From Amorphophallus konjac (Eukaryota > Streptophyta > Magnoliopsida > Alismatales > Araceae), in the NCBI GenBank assembly GCA_022559845.1, contig CM040129.1, forward strand, positions 496,001 through 560,000: a DNA stretch of 64,000 nt, written 5' to 3'. The notes below the pieces were generated by a model. That model was not told where the DNA came from and searched no databases. It saw only the letters and a program-made list of their open reading frames with translations. This document shows positions 22,701 through 37,700 of this stretch, piece by piece. Positions within the stretch are counted from its first letter, which is position 1. The number at the start of each line of letters is the position of its first letter. A program made the position numbers and the translations under genes.

Positions 22701-25700
22701 AATGCTTTGATTGGGAGATAAGGTAACCCAGAATATCCTTAAGAATTGTGAAAAAGCTTAACCCTTCTTGTTCTACCTTTTTGGCAGAATAATTTATTCT
22801 GAGATAAATCAGAATAAGACCCTATTCTATGGAATACCTTGTATGAGCAACCAAAGCGAATAGGATAATTTTCAGTGGGTTATACCAGTTTATCCCAGCT
22901 TATCCCCCAAACAAACAGGCCCTTAGGGTTTTTCCGGCATAGGACAAGGGAGCGGGCCTCTCTCTCTCTCTCTCCTCTCCTTGTGTGGCTCTGCCTCCCT
23001 ATGGCCCTTCTAGGGTTCTCTTGCAAGGGGAGATCAGATCTGTTCTCTGGCCTCTGTGGACGCATCTTTGACTTGTTGTTCACCTCGTTCTAATCGCTGT
23101 GAATCCCTCTTTCTTTTGCTTTCTCTGTGGAGTCTGATCCTTAGACCACTTCCCTCTCTCTTCCGGCTGTGCCTCGTTGACGGTTTGCTGCGATTACATT
23201 GCTTCTTGACATCAGCGGTTATTCTTTGAGGCAGTGGTAGTTGTTTTCTTTTCCTGCCATGGTGGATAATCAATCTACAATAACGGAGATGTCATCCCCT
23301 ATAGTTTAGATTGTGCACTTGTCCGCAACTGGACAAACTACACTGTAGATTACTTCAGAAAAGTTGACGGAGCATAACTATCCTTCTTGGGCTGTCATGG
23401 CTGAGCTTTACATCGCTGGGTGTGATAAATTGGGTTTTCTCACTGGCGATCAGAAGATGCCAGACTCTTTACATCCTCCTTTTTCTGCCTGGAGGCGGGA
23501 CAATAGTATGATGATTTCTTGGCTATTGAACTTTGTCAGTCCTGGAATTTGACCAACAATTGTACAAAAGTTGACTACTGCAGATATGTGGAAGACCTTG
23601 GCTAGTCTCTACAGTTGGAAGAAAAACAAAGTTTTCCTCTATCAACTGACCTATAATATCCATGAGTTGAAGCATGGTTCACTCTCTGTCATACATTTGC
23701 GCCCTTCCTTCCCTGTGGAACAAGTTGGATATCTACCGTACTATGACGTGGACGTCATTTACTGATCACAAGATCTATCTTTCACCCCAAAAGATGATAA
23801 AATTATACAATTCTTGAGCAGACTGAATTTAGTGTACGATGTCCTCAAGGGGTGGATTCTTAAGATGACCCAACTCCTTGTCTAGAAGAAATTTACTCCG
23901 AGAATTTGAGTGAGGAACAGTGCCGTTATGTTATGGGCAGCAAGGAACCCGGTCTTCCTACTTTAGATGTCATTGAATACTCTGCACTTGCCACCATAGT
24001 CAATAAGCCTCGGCTTGGGAGTGTCAAACCGCAGGGTGAAAAGAAATGTGAGCATTGAGGACGTACCAATTATTATAGTGATTTCTGTTGGGAAAAGTTT
24101 TCAGACAAGAAACCCCACAAGTTCAAAGCCAAGAAGGAGAAACAAGCCTAGGGCAATGTGGCTCTTGCACAGCTACCGCTGCTTCCCGAGGGAGGATCTT
24201 CTACTACTTTCCTCTTGAGATATTGCCACACTCCATCAGATTCTTCCTCAGTTTCAAATTTCCACTCTATCTTCTTCCTACTCAGGTACACACAGCGTCA
24301 CCTTGAGTGCCTCCACTAGGCTCTCTGATCATGTTTAGATTATTGATTTAGGTGCAACAGATCATATGACTGGTACTCTTACATCTTTTACCTCTTATTC
24401 ACTGCTCTTAAGCTAGGATAAGGTTACCATCGCTGATGGCACCCACGCTACTGTGGCTAGCAAATGGTCCATTCGCCTTTGTGATCAACTAACCTTGTCT
24501 TGCACCCTTCACATTCCATCCCTTTCCATTAATTTGCTTTCTATTAGCTGCCTTACTAAACAATTGCATTGTTCAATAACCTTCTTCTCTGATCATTGTG
24601 CTTTTCAAGATTTGCTGACAACGCAAATGATTGAGATTGACTGTAAAATAGATGATCTTTATGTCTTCTAACCACGTGTGAAGAGTGCACTTCAGTCATC
24701 TATGCCTCCCAGCTTGGATAAACGACTATAGGAGATCTAGTTGTGGCACTTTCGTTTAGGGCACTTTTCTTTTCATTCTCTGAGGGTCTTGTTTCCTTCT
24801 TTGTTTTAGTCAGTTGATGTCCAGTCCTTACAGTGTCAAGTTTGCTAGTTGACTAAACAATGTAGAACTCATTTTCTCTATTCTATGACTAAAAGCACTT
24901 CTTTCTTTGACATTGCACATTCTGATGTGTGGGGTCCTTCTGTCTCATTATTAGATGGGTATCGATATTTTATTACATTTATTGATGATTATTCACATTG
25001 TAGTTGACTTTATCTATTAAAATATTGGGATGAAATTCCCCATGTTGTTCAACTATTTTGCAACATGGACAAAACTCAATTTGGTAAACTTGTCAAGGTC
25101 ATTCGTTCTGACAATGCTCGCAAATATTTTGCTTAGAGCATTAATATCTTTCTTCAAGATGCCAGGTTGGCAGTATCGGCCGAAACCGATACGTTTCGGC
25201 CGAAACGTATCGGTTTCGGCCTATACCGACACCGAAACGGGCCTTTACACTGTAGCAGGTCCGATACCAAAAAATAATAATTTTTTAATAGTTTCGGACC
25301 GAAACCATCCGATTTCGGACCGAAACCGACCGAAACCGTCCGGTTTCGGCCGAAACCTAACCTGCTGGCCCCAATTTTGGCCTTTTCTAACTGTTTTGAA
25401 CCGGTTTCGGCCGAAACCGAAACCGATACCGAGTCGTATCGGTTTCGGACCCGGCCGAAACCGAGTCCGAAACCGACACTGCCATCCTTGTCAAGATGAG
25501 AGCATCATCCATGAGTCCTCTTGTGTCCATTCTCCGTAGCAGATTGGTGTTGTGGAGCGTAAAAATCGTTACCTCCTTGAGATAGCTAGGGCACTCTTGT
25601 TCCAATGTCATCTTCCAAAAGTCTTTTGAGTTGATGCTGTCTTGGCTACCAATTATCTCATAAATCAGATGCGATATAAGAACTTGCAGAATCGCTCCCC

Positions 25701-28700
25701 CACCTCTATGCTTTATCTAGATAAATCTTTGTTCTCTCTGTTACCATAGGTCTGTGATTGCCTTTGTTTTTATTCATTCGCTTAGACCTGATGGCTCCAA
25801 GCTTGACCTACGTCCTATGCGGGGTGTCTTCCTTAGTGTGCCACTTAGAAGAGTTACCATTGTTATGATCCTTCTACTAGTCGCACGTTTCGTAAAGACA
25901 TCACCTTTTTTGAGTCCAGTCTTATTATTCTATCTGAATTAACCCTTAGGTGGGGACTTTAGTAGTGATGGACACTGTTGATGTTGTTGCTCTTGTTGTG
26001 CCTTCCTTTCCTTTTTCCATGCCCTCTACTTTTGCCACACAAGTTGTTCAATCTTACATTCCTATTTATGATTGTGCTCATGGTTTTGACAAGCCTCTGA
26101 TCACATACATGAAGAAAAATTTCAAAAATAGATCAGCTACTGATTAACCAGCTTCAGAGGTTGCTATCTAGATCTATTCTAGAGACTGACCTAGATCTAC
26201 ATATTGTTGTTTGCAAGGGATTTCATGGTTGTGCCAAGTATCCCATTTCCAAATCTGTGAATTACTTCCGCATTTCTCCTCATTATCGTACCATTTTGTC
26301 TGCTTTGTGTTTTGTTTCCATTCCTAATTCCTTTTCTGAACTTGTTAAGGATTCTAATTGACAAGTAATGGAAGAAGTGTTAAGTGCACTAATTCATCAA
26401 TCTAGAGACAGGACCTAAGTTGGACCCAAATGAGTCTACACCATCAAGTACAATGCAGAGGGGGTAATACAGAGGTATAAGGCAAGATTGCTGGCTGTTG
26501 AACACGAGGATGTCATGGCAAATCTCACAAGATCTATAAGCATTTTCCGATACTTATAACAAATTTCAGAAGTTAAAGTGTATATGTCATGGCAAGAAAT
26601 GATGCAAGAGTGTCACCATCACAGAAGCACCCATGGGTATTTCATCAAACACGAGGAGGGCAGCACAAAGCCATGCACACCCGCTCGACAAAATCAAGCT
26701 TTTTAACTTCTAATGACCCATGGGCATTTTGTCAAATAGTTGGTGGGTGGCCAGAGCCTACACGAAGTCAAGCTTTTAACTTATGACACGTGGACATTTC
26801 ATCAAACACCTAGTGGGCGGCACAAAATCATACACCCACTTGACAAAATTTATACAAAGTTATTTTTTTTAGTGTCATTAGAGTATTACCATGGCATTAA
26901 ACAAATGACCTTTACCTCGAGGTCTAGGGGCAGCAAGGTGGCACCACAAGTGGTCAACCACAAACAAATAAAAGTCTTCCACGCCTCCACGTGTTGTTCT
27001 GTTGGAAAGGGGGCCAGAAAAGATAAAAAAAAAACTCCTTGATAGGTGGTGTTCTATAGCTTTGGACTAAGCACATGGGGGGGGGACCACAGTCCTTTCC
27101 TCTCCTTGGTGCGGACAGGCCAGGAGGAGGGGGAAGACCCCCGGTGGTGTCCACTGGGGGTACCCCCTCTCCTTGTTGCCGTTGTTGCTCTTGAAGACCA
27201 GGGGGGGCCCCGGTCAAGCCCACCGAGGGTACCCCTCTCCCCTTCTCTCTTGTCGCTATTGCTTCTGTTCTTCCAAGACTGGGAGGGGGGCCCTAGTCAA
27301 TCCCACCGGGGGTGGCCTCCCTCTCTTCCTGTTACTACTGTTTCAAGACCGAGAGGGGGGGGGGACCCCCGGTCAATCTCACCGGGGGTGGCCCCCTTCT
27401 CTCCTGCCCATGTTGCTATAGATTGGGGGACCCCCCGGTCAGGTCCATCGGGGGTCTTCCCTTTGCCAAGATACCACCGGGGGGGGGGGGTGGCCCCCCT
27501 TGCGTCTTTGCGCTCAAGACAAACCTAAAAAAAAGAAGTAAAAAGGAAGAAGAAGAAAGGAAGAAGATGAAGAAGCAAAGAAGACTAAGAGTCAAGGTAC
27601 TTACCTCAACCAAAATCCACCGGGGGTGTCTCCTTCTCCAACACCTATGAAAGGAGGAGAGGGCAGCCAGCAAAGGGGGGGGGGGGGGCGGTCCTGGAGC
27701 AAGAGATCTCTTGGCACTCGTGAAACCTTGTGTTGGCATCACGGAAATATTTTCCCATCTTTTTTGTAAGAGAGAAGGAAAAGAGGGATAAAGAGGGGTG
27801 CACATATAGGGGTTGTATAGGTAGCCTGTGCAGGTTTTATTCCCTGAGCGCGCATCGTATCAGACGATTTGGGTTCGGGTGTTGGACATTTCCTCACTGA
27901 CCGCAGTCAGTGTTGATTTACATCGGTCTAACGTCCGAATACCTTTGTTTAACTGTCAAAGAAATCTTGGTCTTCTACAAGGGTCCTCATACTGAGGGCA
28001 TACTTGCTTGCATGGCTCAGATTTAATTTTCACTCACCATCGAAGAATTAACGGGATTAGGGTTTCATCAAGGGCCACTAGGTTGGGCGAGAAACCATAC
28101 GATTTGAGGACATAGTTGTAATTTTGTAGGAGTAGTGGGCATTTTTGAAGTGTCGGGAGGTTTCCTGGACCACAAAGGTATTTTGGTAATTTTGACTTTC
28201 CAAGGGTATTTTGGTAATTTTATCAGGCCATGGACATTTCTGAAATTTTTGGGTTAGAGAGAAGGTAGGATAGAATCCCTGACTCTATGAGATGTTGAGG
28301 CCATTTCCGGAGAGTTTTGAAGCCTCCTAGGCCACTGTCACAGGGGTATTTTGATAATTTTATCAGACTCCAAGCGGACCTAGATCTGAGGTGGCACTTA
28401 GGTGTAGGGCTGAACCGACAACGTCCCTAAGTGGAAGGAGCAACGAGGGGCTTCATAGAAGGCGCACATGCGTTAATTCGCAAAGGGACGGGTATGTATA
28501 CGATTTCTCGAAAGTCGGGGGTTCTCTTATAATTTTTCTTGACCGGTGTGCAATAAAAAAATCTGCGGAGTACATTGAATACATTTATGGTCCAAGTGAG
28601 TACAAGGGTTGTCGGTGAGTTGTCGACTGTACATGAAGAGTCTCCACACTGATGCGAAAGGCGGGGGACATAGCTCTAATTACAAAAGTTTGCAGGGCGA

Positions 28701-31700
28701 AACTGCAAGTAACATGACTTATGTTTCTCGCAATCCCATGAAGAGCATTTTCGTAATTCTCCCATTATATGGGTGGAACTAATTTAGCCGTCTCGGGTGC
28801 ATAGAAACTTACAAACATGGCCCACTGAGGGGCGTAATTACAAATATAACCCTTAGGGGAATACAAGACTCGGTGTCACGCCCCGAACCGATAGCAGCGG
28901 AACGTGTTGTTCGGAACGTGGTAGTGATATAGTCGTGAATGATCAGAGCAAACATAAGACACAAAATTCCAAGGCCAGACAATATGGACAAACATAATCT
29001 TTATTGATACTCAAATATTTGAATTACATAACTTGACTCACTTACATAAGTAAAGAAAGGACTCACTATTACACTCTAATGAAAAGAAAAGACTCAAATG
29101 ACAGGACGAGATCAATGAAAGATAAAAGACACAGACTCGATTCTCCATTACGCTCATCACTCTTGTCCTTCCCCATCAGATTGGTTGTCTTCGATCTCAT
29201 TACCTGAAAAATGTTAAAATGGGCAGGATGAACAAAAAGCTCAGTAGGAATTACATCTCTCATCAAGCAGAATATAAGTGATTAGTAGATTTTATCATAT
29301 TCATGATGATGCAATGCATGAAACGATATAACTTGAAAATCATGATGATCCATCTAACAGAAAGGATGAATACCAAAGTCAAAGGCAGTTAAAGCTCAAG
29401 AGAAAGGAAATAATTTCCCATGTAGAGCCAAGGACAAGATATCAAAACATAACAAGGACAGATACTTAGATGAACATAACTTCAGAATTGGCCAAAATAT
29501 AACGGAGTTTCAATAATTATAAGCAGAATTAAACAATCTAGCAGAATAACTAAATTATCAGAATAACCGAACATCGAAGTATCAGAATAACAGAATTACC
29601 AGAATTCACAGAATTTGCAGAATAACAGATATAACAGAATAACAGAATATAACAGATGTACAGACTTTGGTGCAATGTCACACCCAGAATTCCCATGGTT
29701 TACAGAATTGGACTTCCGTCCTACCTGACATTGATAGTTGCGGATCCACAACCCTTAATGTTTCAGAATCAGATATGGCCAATACAGAATCAAAGGGTTA
29801 TGTTCTCAATTTGAGGAGAATTCCCAAAAAAAGGGACAGAGTGTCATAGAATAATAGTGAATCACTCATGAAATTGCATGATATACTGAACACGAGGCAA
29901 ATCCGAGAAACAAGGTAATGGCGTCCATACTGTCGTCGTCAATTTGAATTGGCGTCCAAGGAGTGGTCGCGCTTTAGTATGAACAGGACAGGCAAAAGAG
30001 AAATAACGACTCTTCGTATGGTCGCTTATTTAAAATTAGTGTCTTGAAGAAGGTCACACAAAGAATAAACTATGCCCCCACCATGGTCGTCAATTCTATT
30101 AGGCGTCCATGTCATGGTCGCAGTTCAGAGATATGCAAGCTTTCCACGTATCGGTTCCAGGGATTTTAGGTTACAACCAGCTCAGTCGGCCTTGAGGGAT
30201 TCTAAGGTTACGATGAGATTTACGGAGGTCCCAATGACTAACTTGCCGGTCCGAAGGAAGGAATATCCCACAGAGGGTTCATTTGTCACCGAGAATTGAG
30301 TGGGTAAGCGAGAAAACAAAACATGGATCACGTCTACGGATGTGAGACAGTGGTGCCAACGGATCCGGCGGTATTGGATCAAAACATCCGAAGAAAAAAA
30401 AATAGTCAGATCGTTCATGCATTATTTAATGGCGTCCAAAGAAAAGATTTTATTCAAGATTTGGCATCCCAGGCATGGGCGCGTATTCATTTTCTAAATA
30501 ATTACTACACAGTTTTTATATTTTTCAGATATTCATTTATCATATATATATTTGATGGGCGACCATGTGGGGGTCGCTATTTCATGTTTGACGCCGTTTT
30601 GATCAGGCGCAATTTCTAAGCTACAGTAGTTTTATGTTTTTTCTGTTCATTTAAGCCATGAATAGTGCCACTTTCAGATTTCAAAGATTTTCCGGGAACA
30701 AAAGATATGGAAAAAAAAAAGAAAATTATAGGGATTTCAGGAATATGCAGAACATAATTTTAGGGTACATGGTTCTATAGTTATTCAATTTTAAAGATAG
30801 TGCGTTTATGAATTAACTAAGTTATTTACGTCCAGGTTTAAGGCGCCCAAATAAACTGACGGTTGGGCTTCTGCCGCTGTTCAAGGAACTAGCGACCCTG
30901 TGATGGTCGCTATTATCGTTAACCAGGTTTTTTTTTCACCAAAACACCGAGAAGCTGAAGAACCAAAATCATGCTAAATGATTTCTAAAGATGCATTATT
31001 AAAGTGTTTAACTTTAGAGAGAGCACCTACGTAGCAGCATGTATAAGCATGGTAATTACTTTATAAAAAGAGTTTGCGTTTTATCAAAATACACTTTCTT
31101 AAAATAACGTAGAAACAGTATAAGTTTAACAAAGGAAGGGCCCAAAGCTAATTCTAAAATGGGCAGAAAGGTTATTAGCGTTTCGGGGGTTTTACGTCGA
31201 AACATTAGACATCAATTCTTTTTGAATGAACAGTGTGTATTTAGCAAGAATTTAGTGGAATAAAATATATTAAAAATAAGAAAAAAATTCTAAAGACTTT
31301 ATTCATAAAATATCATAATTTTATTCCTTCTAGTTTAAAAGATAAAAATCCTCAAAGATAGTACGACTTTTAATCTCATGCACCGGGACCTTTTTTAAAT
31401 ACTAAAATTTTCTTGGATCTAAATACATGAAAATTAAGAAAAAATTATAGAGATTTCAAATATATATTTATCCTAAATTTTAGATACATGGTTATATGAT
31501 TATAAAATTTCAATCACGTGTTAATTTTCACGTGAAACAAAACAACCGTAACAAGGTTATGCATGCATGGCTTAGGTTAATGCAGAGTTTAATTACTAAC
31601 AGTGTTTGGCTTAGGAGAGAGATCACCTACGGAGATATCCAGGGAATCATAGAATATGCGGAGAATAGTTTAAGATTCAATTTGTTAAAGAGTTTGAGTT

Positions 31701-34700
31701 TAGCTTGAGATATTGAGAACACCTACCTATTGCTTAACGGAGAACGACAAACGTCGAACACGCGAGAAGGATAAATCAAAGCAACAGCCAACAGGAATAA
31801 TGCAGCAGTAGTACCTACGTCACGGTAGAAAAGAAGCAGCAGAGAAGAAGCAGCAGGGACCCAGCAGGAAGAAGAAGCAACCCTTCTTCTATGTTCGTCG
31901 ATGGAAGGCAGTAGCAGAGGAGAGAGACGAACCACAACAACAAGGATTTCCTTGCTGTTCGCAGGGGTTTATTTATAGGCTTGAAGTTTTTAATTTACTA
32001 ATAGGTTTAAGACTTCCCAAGTATATCTCCTACAGGACTTAGGCTTTCCCTGCAATCCCATTCATACCAAAATCCGCAGCCGCCCCCTCCACGGAACCCC
32101 CCTTTTCCACTCGAACACAGCTTCGGCTGTTTAAAGAAATATTTTAATATATATTTATGCACATATATATATATCAAACCCACCTAATGCCTCGTGAGGC
32201 CCAATGGATGTTTAAAGCTCTCTAGCCCACGTATTTTCTAGTCTTAAGAAAGAGTTGGAGGATTTGGAGTTGAAACAAAAGGGAAATAGATATTTAAATA
32301 CATATTAGCCCATAAAGCCCATTTGGTTAACAATTCGTGAGGCCCATAAGAGAACCTAGTCACTTTGTTCTTAGGAAGAGAATTAGGCCGAAGGCCATGA
32401 AAGTTAAGGCTTTGATTTAACCACATGGACTTTGATATTTGGGCCCTTAAAATTGAATGGTATTTAAGGGACCATGGCTATAAGTATTTCTTTTGACTTT
32501 CTTGGATACTTATTCAGGGATTTTATTTATTTAGAGAAGTTTATTCACTATAATTTAATCCGGGGTGCTACACTCGGGGATCACCTACCCCTCGAGGGCC
32601 AAAAAAACAACAAATAAGGCTCCGCTCGTCCGTGTGCATGTGTCTCTCGATCGTAGTTCGTACTTGATGCCTCCTTCTGGATCCCCAGAGGTCTATTTAT
32701 AGAAGTTGGAGGGTCACTCGGGGTTGATTTAACTCGTATGGGGTGAATGGAATGAAAATGACCCCGGGAGGGTCTTTTTCTTCTTTTTTTTTCATTTTTT
32801 TTCTTGCGAGAGAGAAAAGGGGTAGGGTCGAATGACCCCGGGCCCCACCCGGGACCCCGGGTAAGCTCTCGCGGGACCTGCTCGGGGTCATTTGACCCCG
32901 GTCAGACACCCCCGGGGTCGAACGACCCCAGGCAGGGCCCACCGGGGTCGTTTGACCCCGGGCGGGTCCGCCCGGTCGCACAGGCAGCTAACCGAGGTTG
33001 GGCGACCCCAGACGGGTCCGCTCGACCCCGGTCGGGTCCCCCGCGCCTGCTCCTTTGTATAAACCCTTGGTTTTAGGATTTTTTCAGCCTTTTTCTCGTA
33101 GCATGTCGCGTGGAGAGAGAAGGAAGCGTTCTCTTTGTTCATTTATCGTCTTTCCCACGCCGTGGGCCACGAAGAGGGGATTTGTGTTTGTCCGAGCAGC
33201 GTGAACTCTTCGACATCTCAAGATGTCAAACCCCTACGTCCCCGAGGACAAAAAAGAAAGGGGTTTACCGCAAACCAAACTTCACTCAAGCCTCGGAACC
33301 AATCCGAGCAGAAGAAATTGCCCGTGTTGAGGTCTCGATAGCACGAGTTTCAATCTTTGATAGGATGGGGGCACCAGTCTACCAAAGGGTCCAACCATCG
33401 AAGAAGAGGAGGGTGGTTCAAATGTCAGAAGCTGGAGATAGCATGAAGGTCTACACTTGCAATGTCTCTGGCGGAGGCTCGATGGAGGCTACTGGCATTC
33501 CCTCCAATCCAAATGAACCTGTTGGATCAAATGACCCAAACCTGGCGGTGGACGTGGTATACCTCAATACCAAAAATACCACCAAAAGAAACCTTTAAGT
33601 CCAATTTAGTGGCCATGCGGGGACCTCCAGCTAGGGTCAACATGAGGATCAAGCCTAGGAGCAAGTTCAAAACCAGGATGAGAATTTACCCCAAGAAGAA
33701 ATGGACCTTGATGAAGTCATAAGCATCCATGGAGAGGGGGGGCTCAACCCATGGGTGGATACGTTAACCCGATCTTCGAGCCACCTACAAGAGCCGCGTT
33801 CCAAGCAATGTTCGACGATGCCAAGTTTGAAACCATGCAGCATTGGCACATAGAGATGACTAATCTCATGCTCAAGCTGAAGCGGCAAATGAGTGCAAAT
33901 GCTCAAAAGCCTGCAACACCGGTGCATAACCAAAACCCTTGGCAAGAGCAACGGCTGGGTAATCCTGCCATGGTCAACCGACAAGTGGTTGCGCCTTACA
34001 ATGTGGTTGTTGAAGAGGGGACCGAGCCCCTTCGTGCTTCGCCCAATGTCCAATCTTTCCGTACTCCAGCGGCTGAAGATATCATCGCCCAATGGCGTAT
34101 GATAGAAAAGATAAGATAAGTTTGCCTAGCGCGGCGAGGGTATTGCCATTGTTGATTTATACAGTGTCCCATACCCAATTCATCATCAATTCAAGAAGTT
34201 TCTGCCAGATTGCTTGAAGGCACCGAAGCTGCAGAAGTTCGATCCACGCCCAAACTCTCCATGAATCATAAACATACCCCTACCACCATTGGGTTTTGTT
34301 TAATCCCCAAGAGGTGTTAAAATTGTGGCATAGCCTCCAATCCATGTCCAAACTCAAATGTCAATCCCTTGCCTACCCTTTGTCATCCTAAGCTCGTAGG
34401 CTCGCCATGTCTCTAATCAAACCACGCCTATATCTCTTTATCTCTCCTTTAAGGAAGCCAATTACAGTCGTTGCAACTCTACTCTCAGCATCATACCCAC
34501 ATTATAAAGGACTATAGTTTTTCTTTGGCAGTTAAACAAGGGTGTTCGGATTCTATGCCTATGTAAATTACACTGACTGAGGTCAGTGGGAAAAGGTCCA
34601 ACACTCGAACCCAAATCGTCTGATAAATTAAACCCCACGGAGTTAACAATGTATGTGCTATTTAAATAGTTAATAAATGTGGATTTATGTTCAATAAATG

Positions 34701-37700
34701 AACACTCTTCTTTAAAATTTATATTCCGTGTTCAATAGACTGGCACGTCCGGTGAGATTTTTTTCGCCTTTCTTCTTTATGCCAAAGAAGTCTTAAGCCC
34801 TTACCAAAGTTCTGATTCCCCTTTTCCTTTTACAGGATGGGAAGAGGAGGGCACTTATTCGCTCGCTCGCATTTAGTGATCGACAAATGGCCATCACAAA
34901 TAGGACAATGGCTGGCGTAACCTACGGACCTCAAGTCATTGCGAATCACGCCAGGTTCGGTTACCTGGCGACCTCTATAGTATTCGGCGACTTCTTGATG
35001 GCTGTCGGTTCACCCTACTTCTTGGGCGTTGTTCTAGTGGCCGAGGACGAGGTGGTCGCACCTACACCAACATCTGTCGAGGACACCAAACCTCTGGTCC
35101 CAACTATTGGTCGAGTTTTCTCGGTCAATCAAGTTACCGTCAGTGCCACTCCTGCTCAACAGGGGCAGCGTCGCAACCGCAAGGACAGAAGGCTTGTAGT
35201 AGCCACATCTCGCTCTGGCAAGGCTGTGATGGTTGGGGATCTACGCATCAGGCTCGATGGAGGTGAGCCAATCATGCCTTGGGACAAGCATATCCTAACC
35301 ATCCCTATCTCTATCCGCTTTGAGCTTCTTCGACAGGCTCGAGAAGACAAGGCGGAGCTCAAGAAATCCAACGCTTCGGTAACAAACCGGGGGCAAATGT
35401 GTCAGTCTAAATTTGCAGTCCTCAAATCAAAAATAGGGGGCAACCTAACAAGCTAGTGTCAGCTCCATATGAAGAAAATCTGGGTCACCAAAAAGGAGGT
35501 TTTGGCTATCAGGCGGGCTAGGTCAAGAAGACGTATCTACATGTTGGACTTGCAACAAGCTCGAAATCCGACAAATCGGCACCAAGCCAAAGCCTTGGCA
35601 TCCCCAGAGACCTGAGCTCCATGCCCACGAGGGCAAAAGCACCGGGGGTCTACAAACAGACCCAACCACTTCTCCGTTCGCCAGCTCAACTCAAACGGAG
35701 GAGGCCTATTCTACTCAAGCTTCTACATCCCGAATGTCTGTTTTTGATAGAGTAGGGATGACACGTAAGCCCGGAAGACAACCATTAACGAAAAAGAGGG
35801 TGTTCTAGGTGACTAATGACATTGTTAGGGTGTTCACCTGTTATACTTCCTCAGCTGACAAATAGCCAGAAGACTCGGGAGACTTGAATGAACCACTACA
35901 AACCTTGAAGAAATCGAGGCTTGTCTCTCGGGTTCTAGCTCATATGAAGCAAACAACTGCCACCGTTGGGACGTCTCAACCAGGACAGGTGCAATTAGAA
36001 GAAAACTAAGACGACGTTCACAGTGTCTAGAAGGATAGCAATCAAAGGATTGAAGATGATCTCGGAAAAGAGGTCCAAGCCACCTCGCTGGAAGAACTCC
36101 AGCGTGAAAATCAAAAGTTAAGGAATCTCTTGCAAGGACTCTTACGGGAAAGGGAGGTTTAACCGCAGCCTCCAACAGTGTCTATAGTGGTTGAACGACC
36201 ACTTCAAGCTACCCCAGCCATTGCTAATATCTCAGCTACTACAATAAAAATACCGGTAGTAGCGGAGTTTGAAGCACCGCACAACGAAGCAAATGTACGG
36301 TCATCTGCCACGCCAGCAGTAGAAAGCTTAATGGTCCAAAGGCAGATGATTGAAAGAATTGTAGAGGCGAAGTTCACTCAACATGGTGAGGGTCATTGTT
36401 GATTTATACAGTGTCATATCCTGTCCATCATCAATTTAAGATACTTCCACTAGACTACCCCAAAGTCCCAAAACTACAAAAGCTTAACGGGCAAGGCTCG
36501 CCACATGAACATATGGCCTATTATGTAATGACCATGGGTGAGCTGACATTGGAGGGGTCATATCTCTTCCATTACTTCGTCACATCCTTGACAAGCACTA
36601 CTTTTCAGTGGTATGCCAGACTAAAGCCCAATTTAGTAGCCGATTGGGCTGACATGCAGAAGTTTGCCGACCGGTTCCAGACGGCCGAACGCAAAGTGTC
36701 TCTCGTAGAACTCTGCTCCCTCAGACAGAGGAAAGATAAGATAGCCCTGGACTTCATCAAACAATGGAGGGACTTTCTCATGAGTTACGACAACCCTCCA
36801 GTACCTGAAGATGCAATTACCATATGCCGCAAGCGCCAGAAGTTAGCGAGAAGCTTTTGGGGTCCAATATCAAAGGCTTCGATCAACTAAACATTGTGGT
36901 TGCGGAGATCAAAGTGTTCTTCGTTGACCATCCTACCTACACCCCTACTAAAGGCAAATTCTTTAAGGATCGCCAAACTAGTGGTAAAGGGGTGAATTCA
37001 GTAGGTTTCTCCTTGCAAATGGAAATAAGGGAGAAGGAAAATCAAAAGGTGATGACAAAAAGCTCGAGGCCAAGACACCTGCCACTCCATTGGTAGAGTG
37101 CATGAAGATGCCCTACTCTTTCAGAAAAGAACATACGAAGAAGTTGTTTGAGCTCTGTATGAAAGAGAAAATTCTAGCCCTATCGGAGCCATGAAATCCT
37201 CCAGAGGTTGAAAGTTGGATGATCCCAACTATTATGTTTATCACCGAATGTTGGGTCATACCATTGAAGACTGTTACATTTTAAAAAATGTAACAAAGAA
37301 GTTGATTCAAGACGGCTTGATTAACAGGTTAGGTTGTTTAGTCAACCCTCCACAACCTCATGCCTGGAATCGACCAAACCAATCAGTTAATGTAATTCAT
37401 GTGGTGACACCCGCCTCAAATTCTGACGCATCAGAGGCTAGGCCATCAAACCAACAGCTTGAGGCTCCGGATCTATTCTTTCTCCGGTGCCTGAATGTCT
37501 AGTAGTTCAGAGAAGCATCCGAAAGATGAGGAGGGAGATCAGGCGACTACAACAAGAACAATAGGAACTACTACAATTCCTAAAACACAGATGATCAATT
37601 GGCGACTTTTCCCTTTGGACCCTTTGCGAGGGAACCTGCACCAACACATTTGCAAGAGGCAAAGGGACCATCAGTTACCTAGATGCCACCAAGGTCAGGA

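Larger units (their letters stand above)
26496..27500 (+). repeat. LTR fragment of the Tat-like family (U3), rightward
   Basis: Begins TGTTGAACACGAGG at the copia breakpoint, like the family LTR starts at 54939 and 56381. It has the same architecture: a U3 body, a CTCCACGTG phrase, then a GC-rich tandem array. No TATA box or U5 end follows, so it is truncated. The preceding CTGGC is not found at the other side of the nest. Confidence 0.5.
27855..33190 (-). repeat. LTR of the Tat-like family, leftward, split by a solo LTR and truncated
   Basis: On the minus strand a U3 part (33190-32790) holds a CTCCACGCGACATGC phrase and GGGGTC/GACCCC repeats. A TATAAATAG box follows at 32701-32693, then U5-like sequence at 28868-27855. 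The U5 part has the same TTTGACAGTTAAAC, GTCAGTG and AAATCGTCTGATA words as the LTR at 58860-58970. It is interrupted at 28874-32572. Both ends are truncated. Confidence 0.6.

Noticed and set aside
25030..25539. 169-codon open frame with RPKPIRFGR and similar repeats
   Set aside because: Produced by reading through the palindromic element and the copia integrase; similar Arg/Pro/Phe strings appear from the other copy at 41424-41864.
27416..27805. 129-codon proline-rich minus-strand open frame
   Set aside because: Created by poly-G tracts and A/G-rich sequence in an LTR fragment; no domain.
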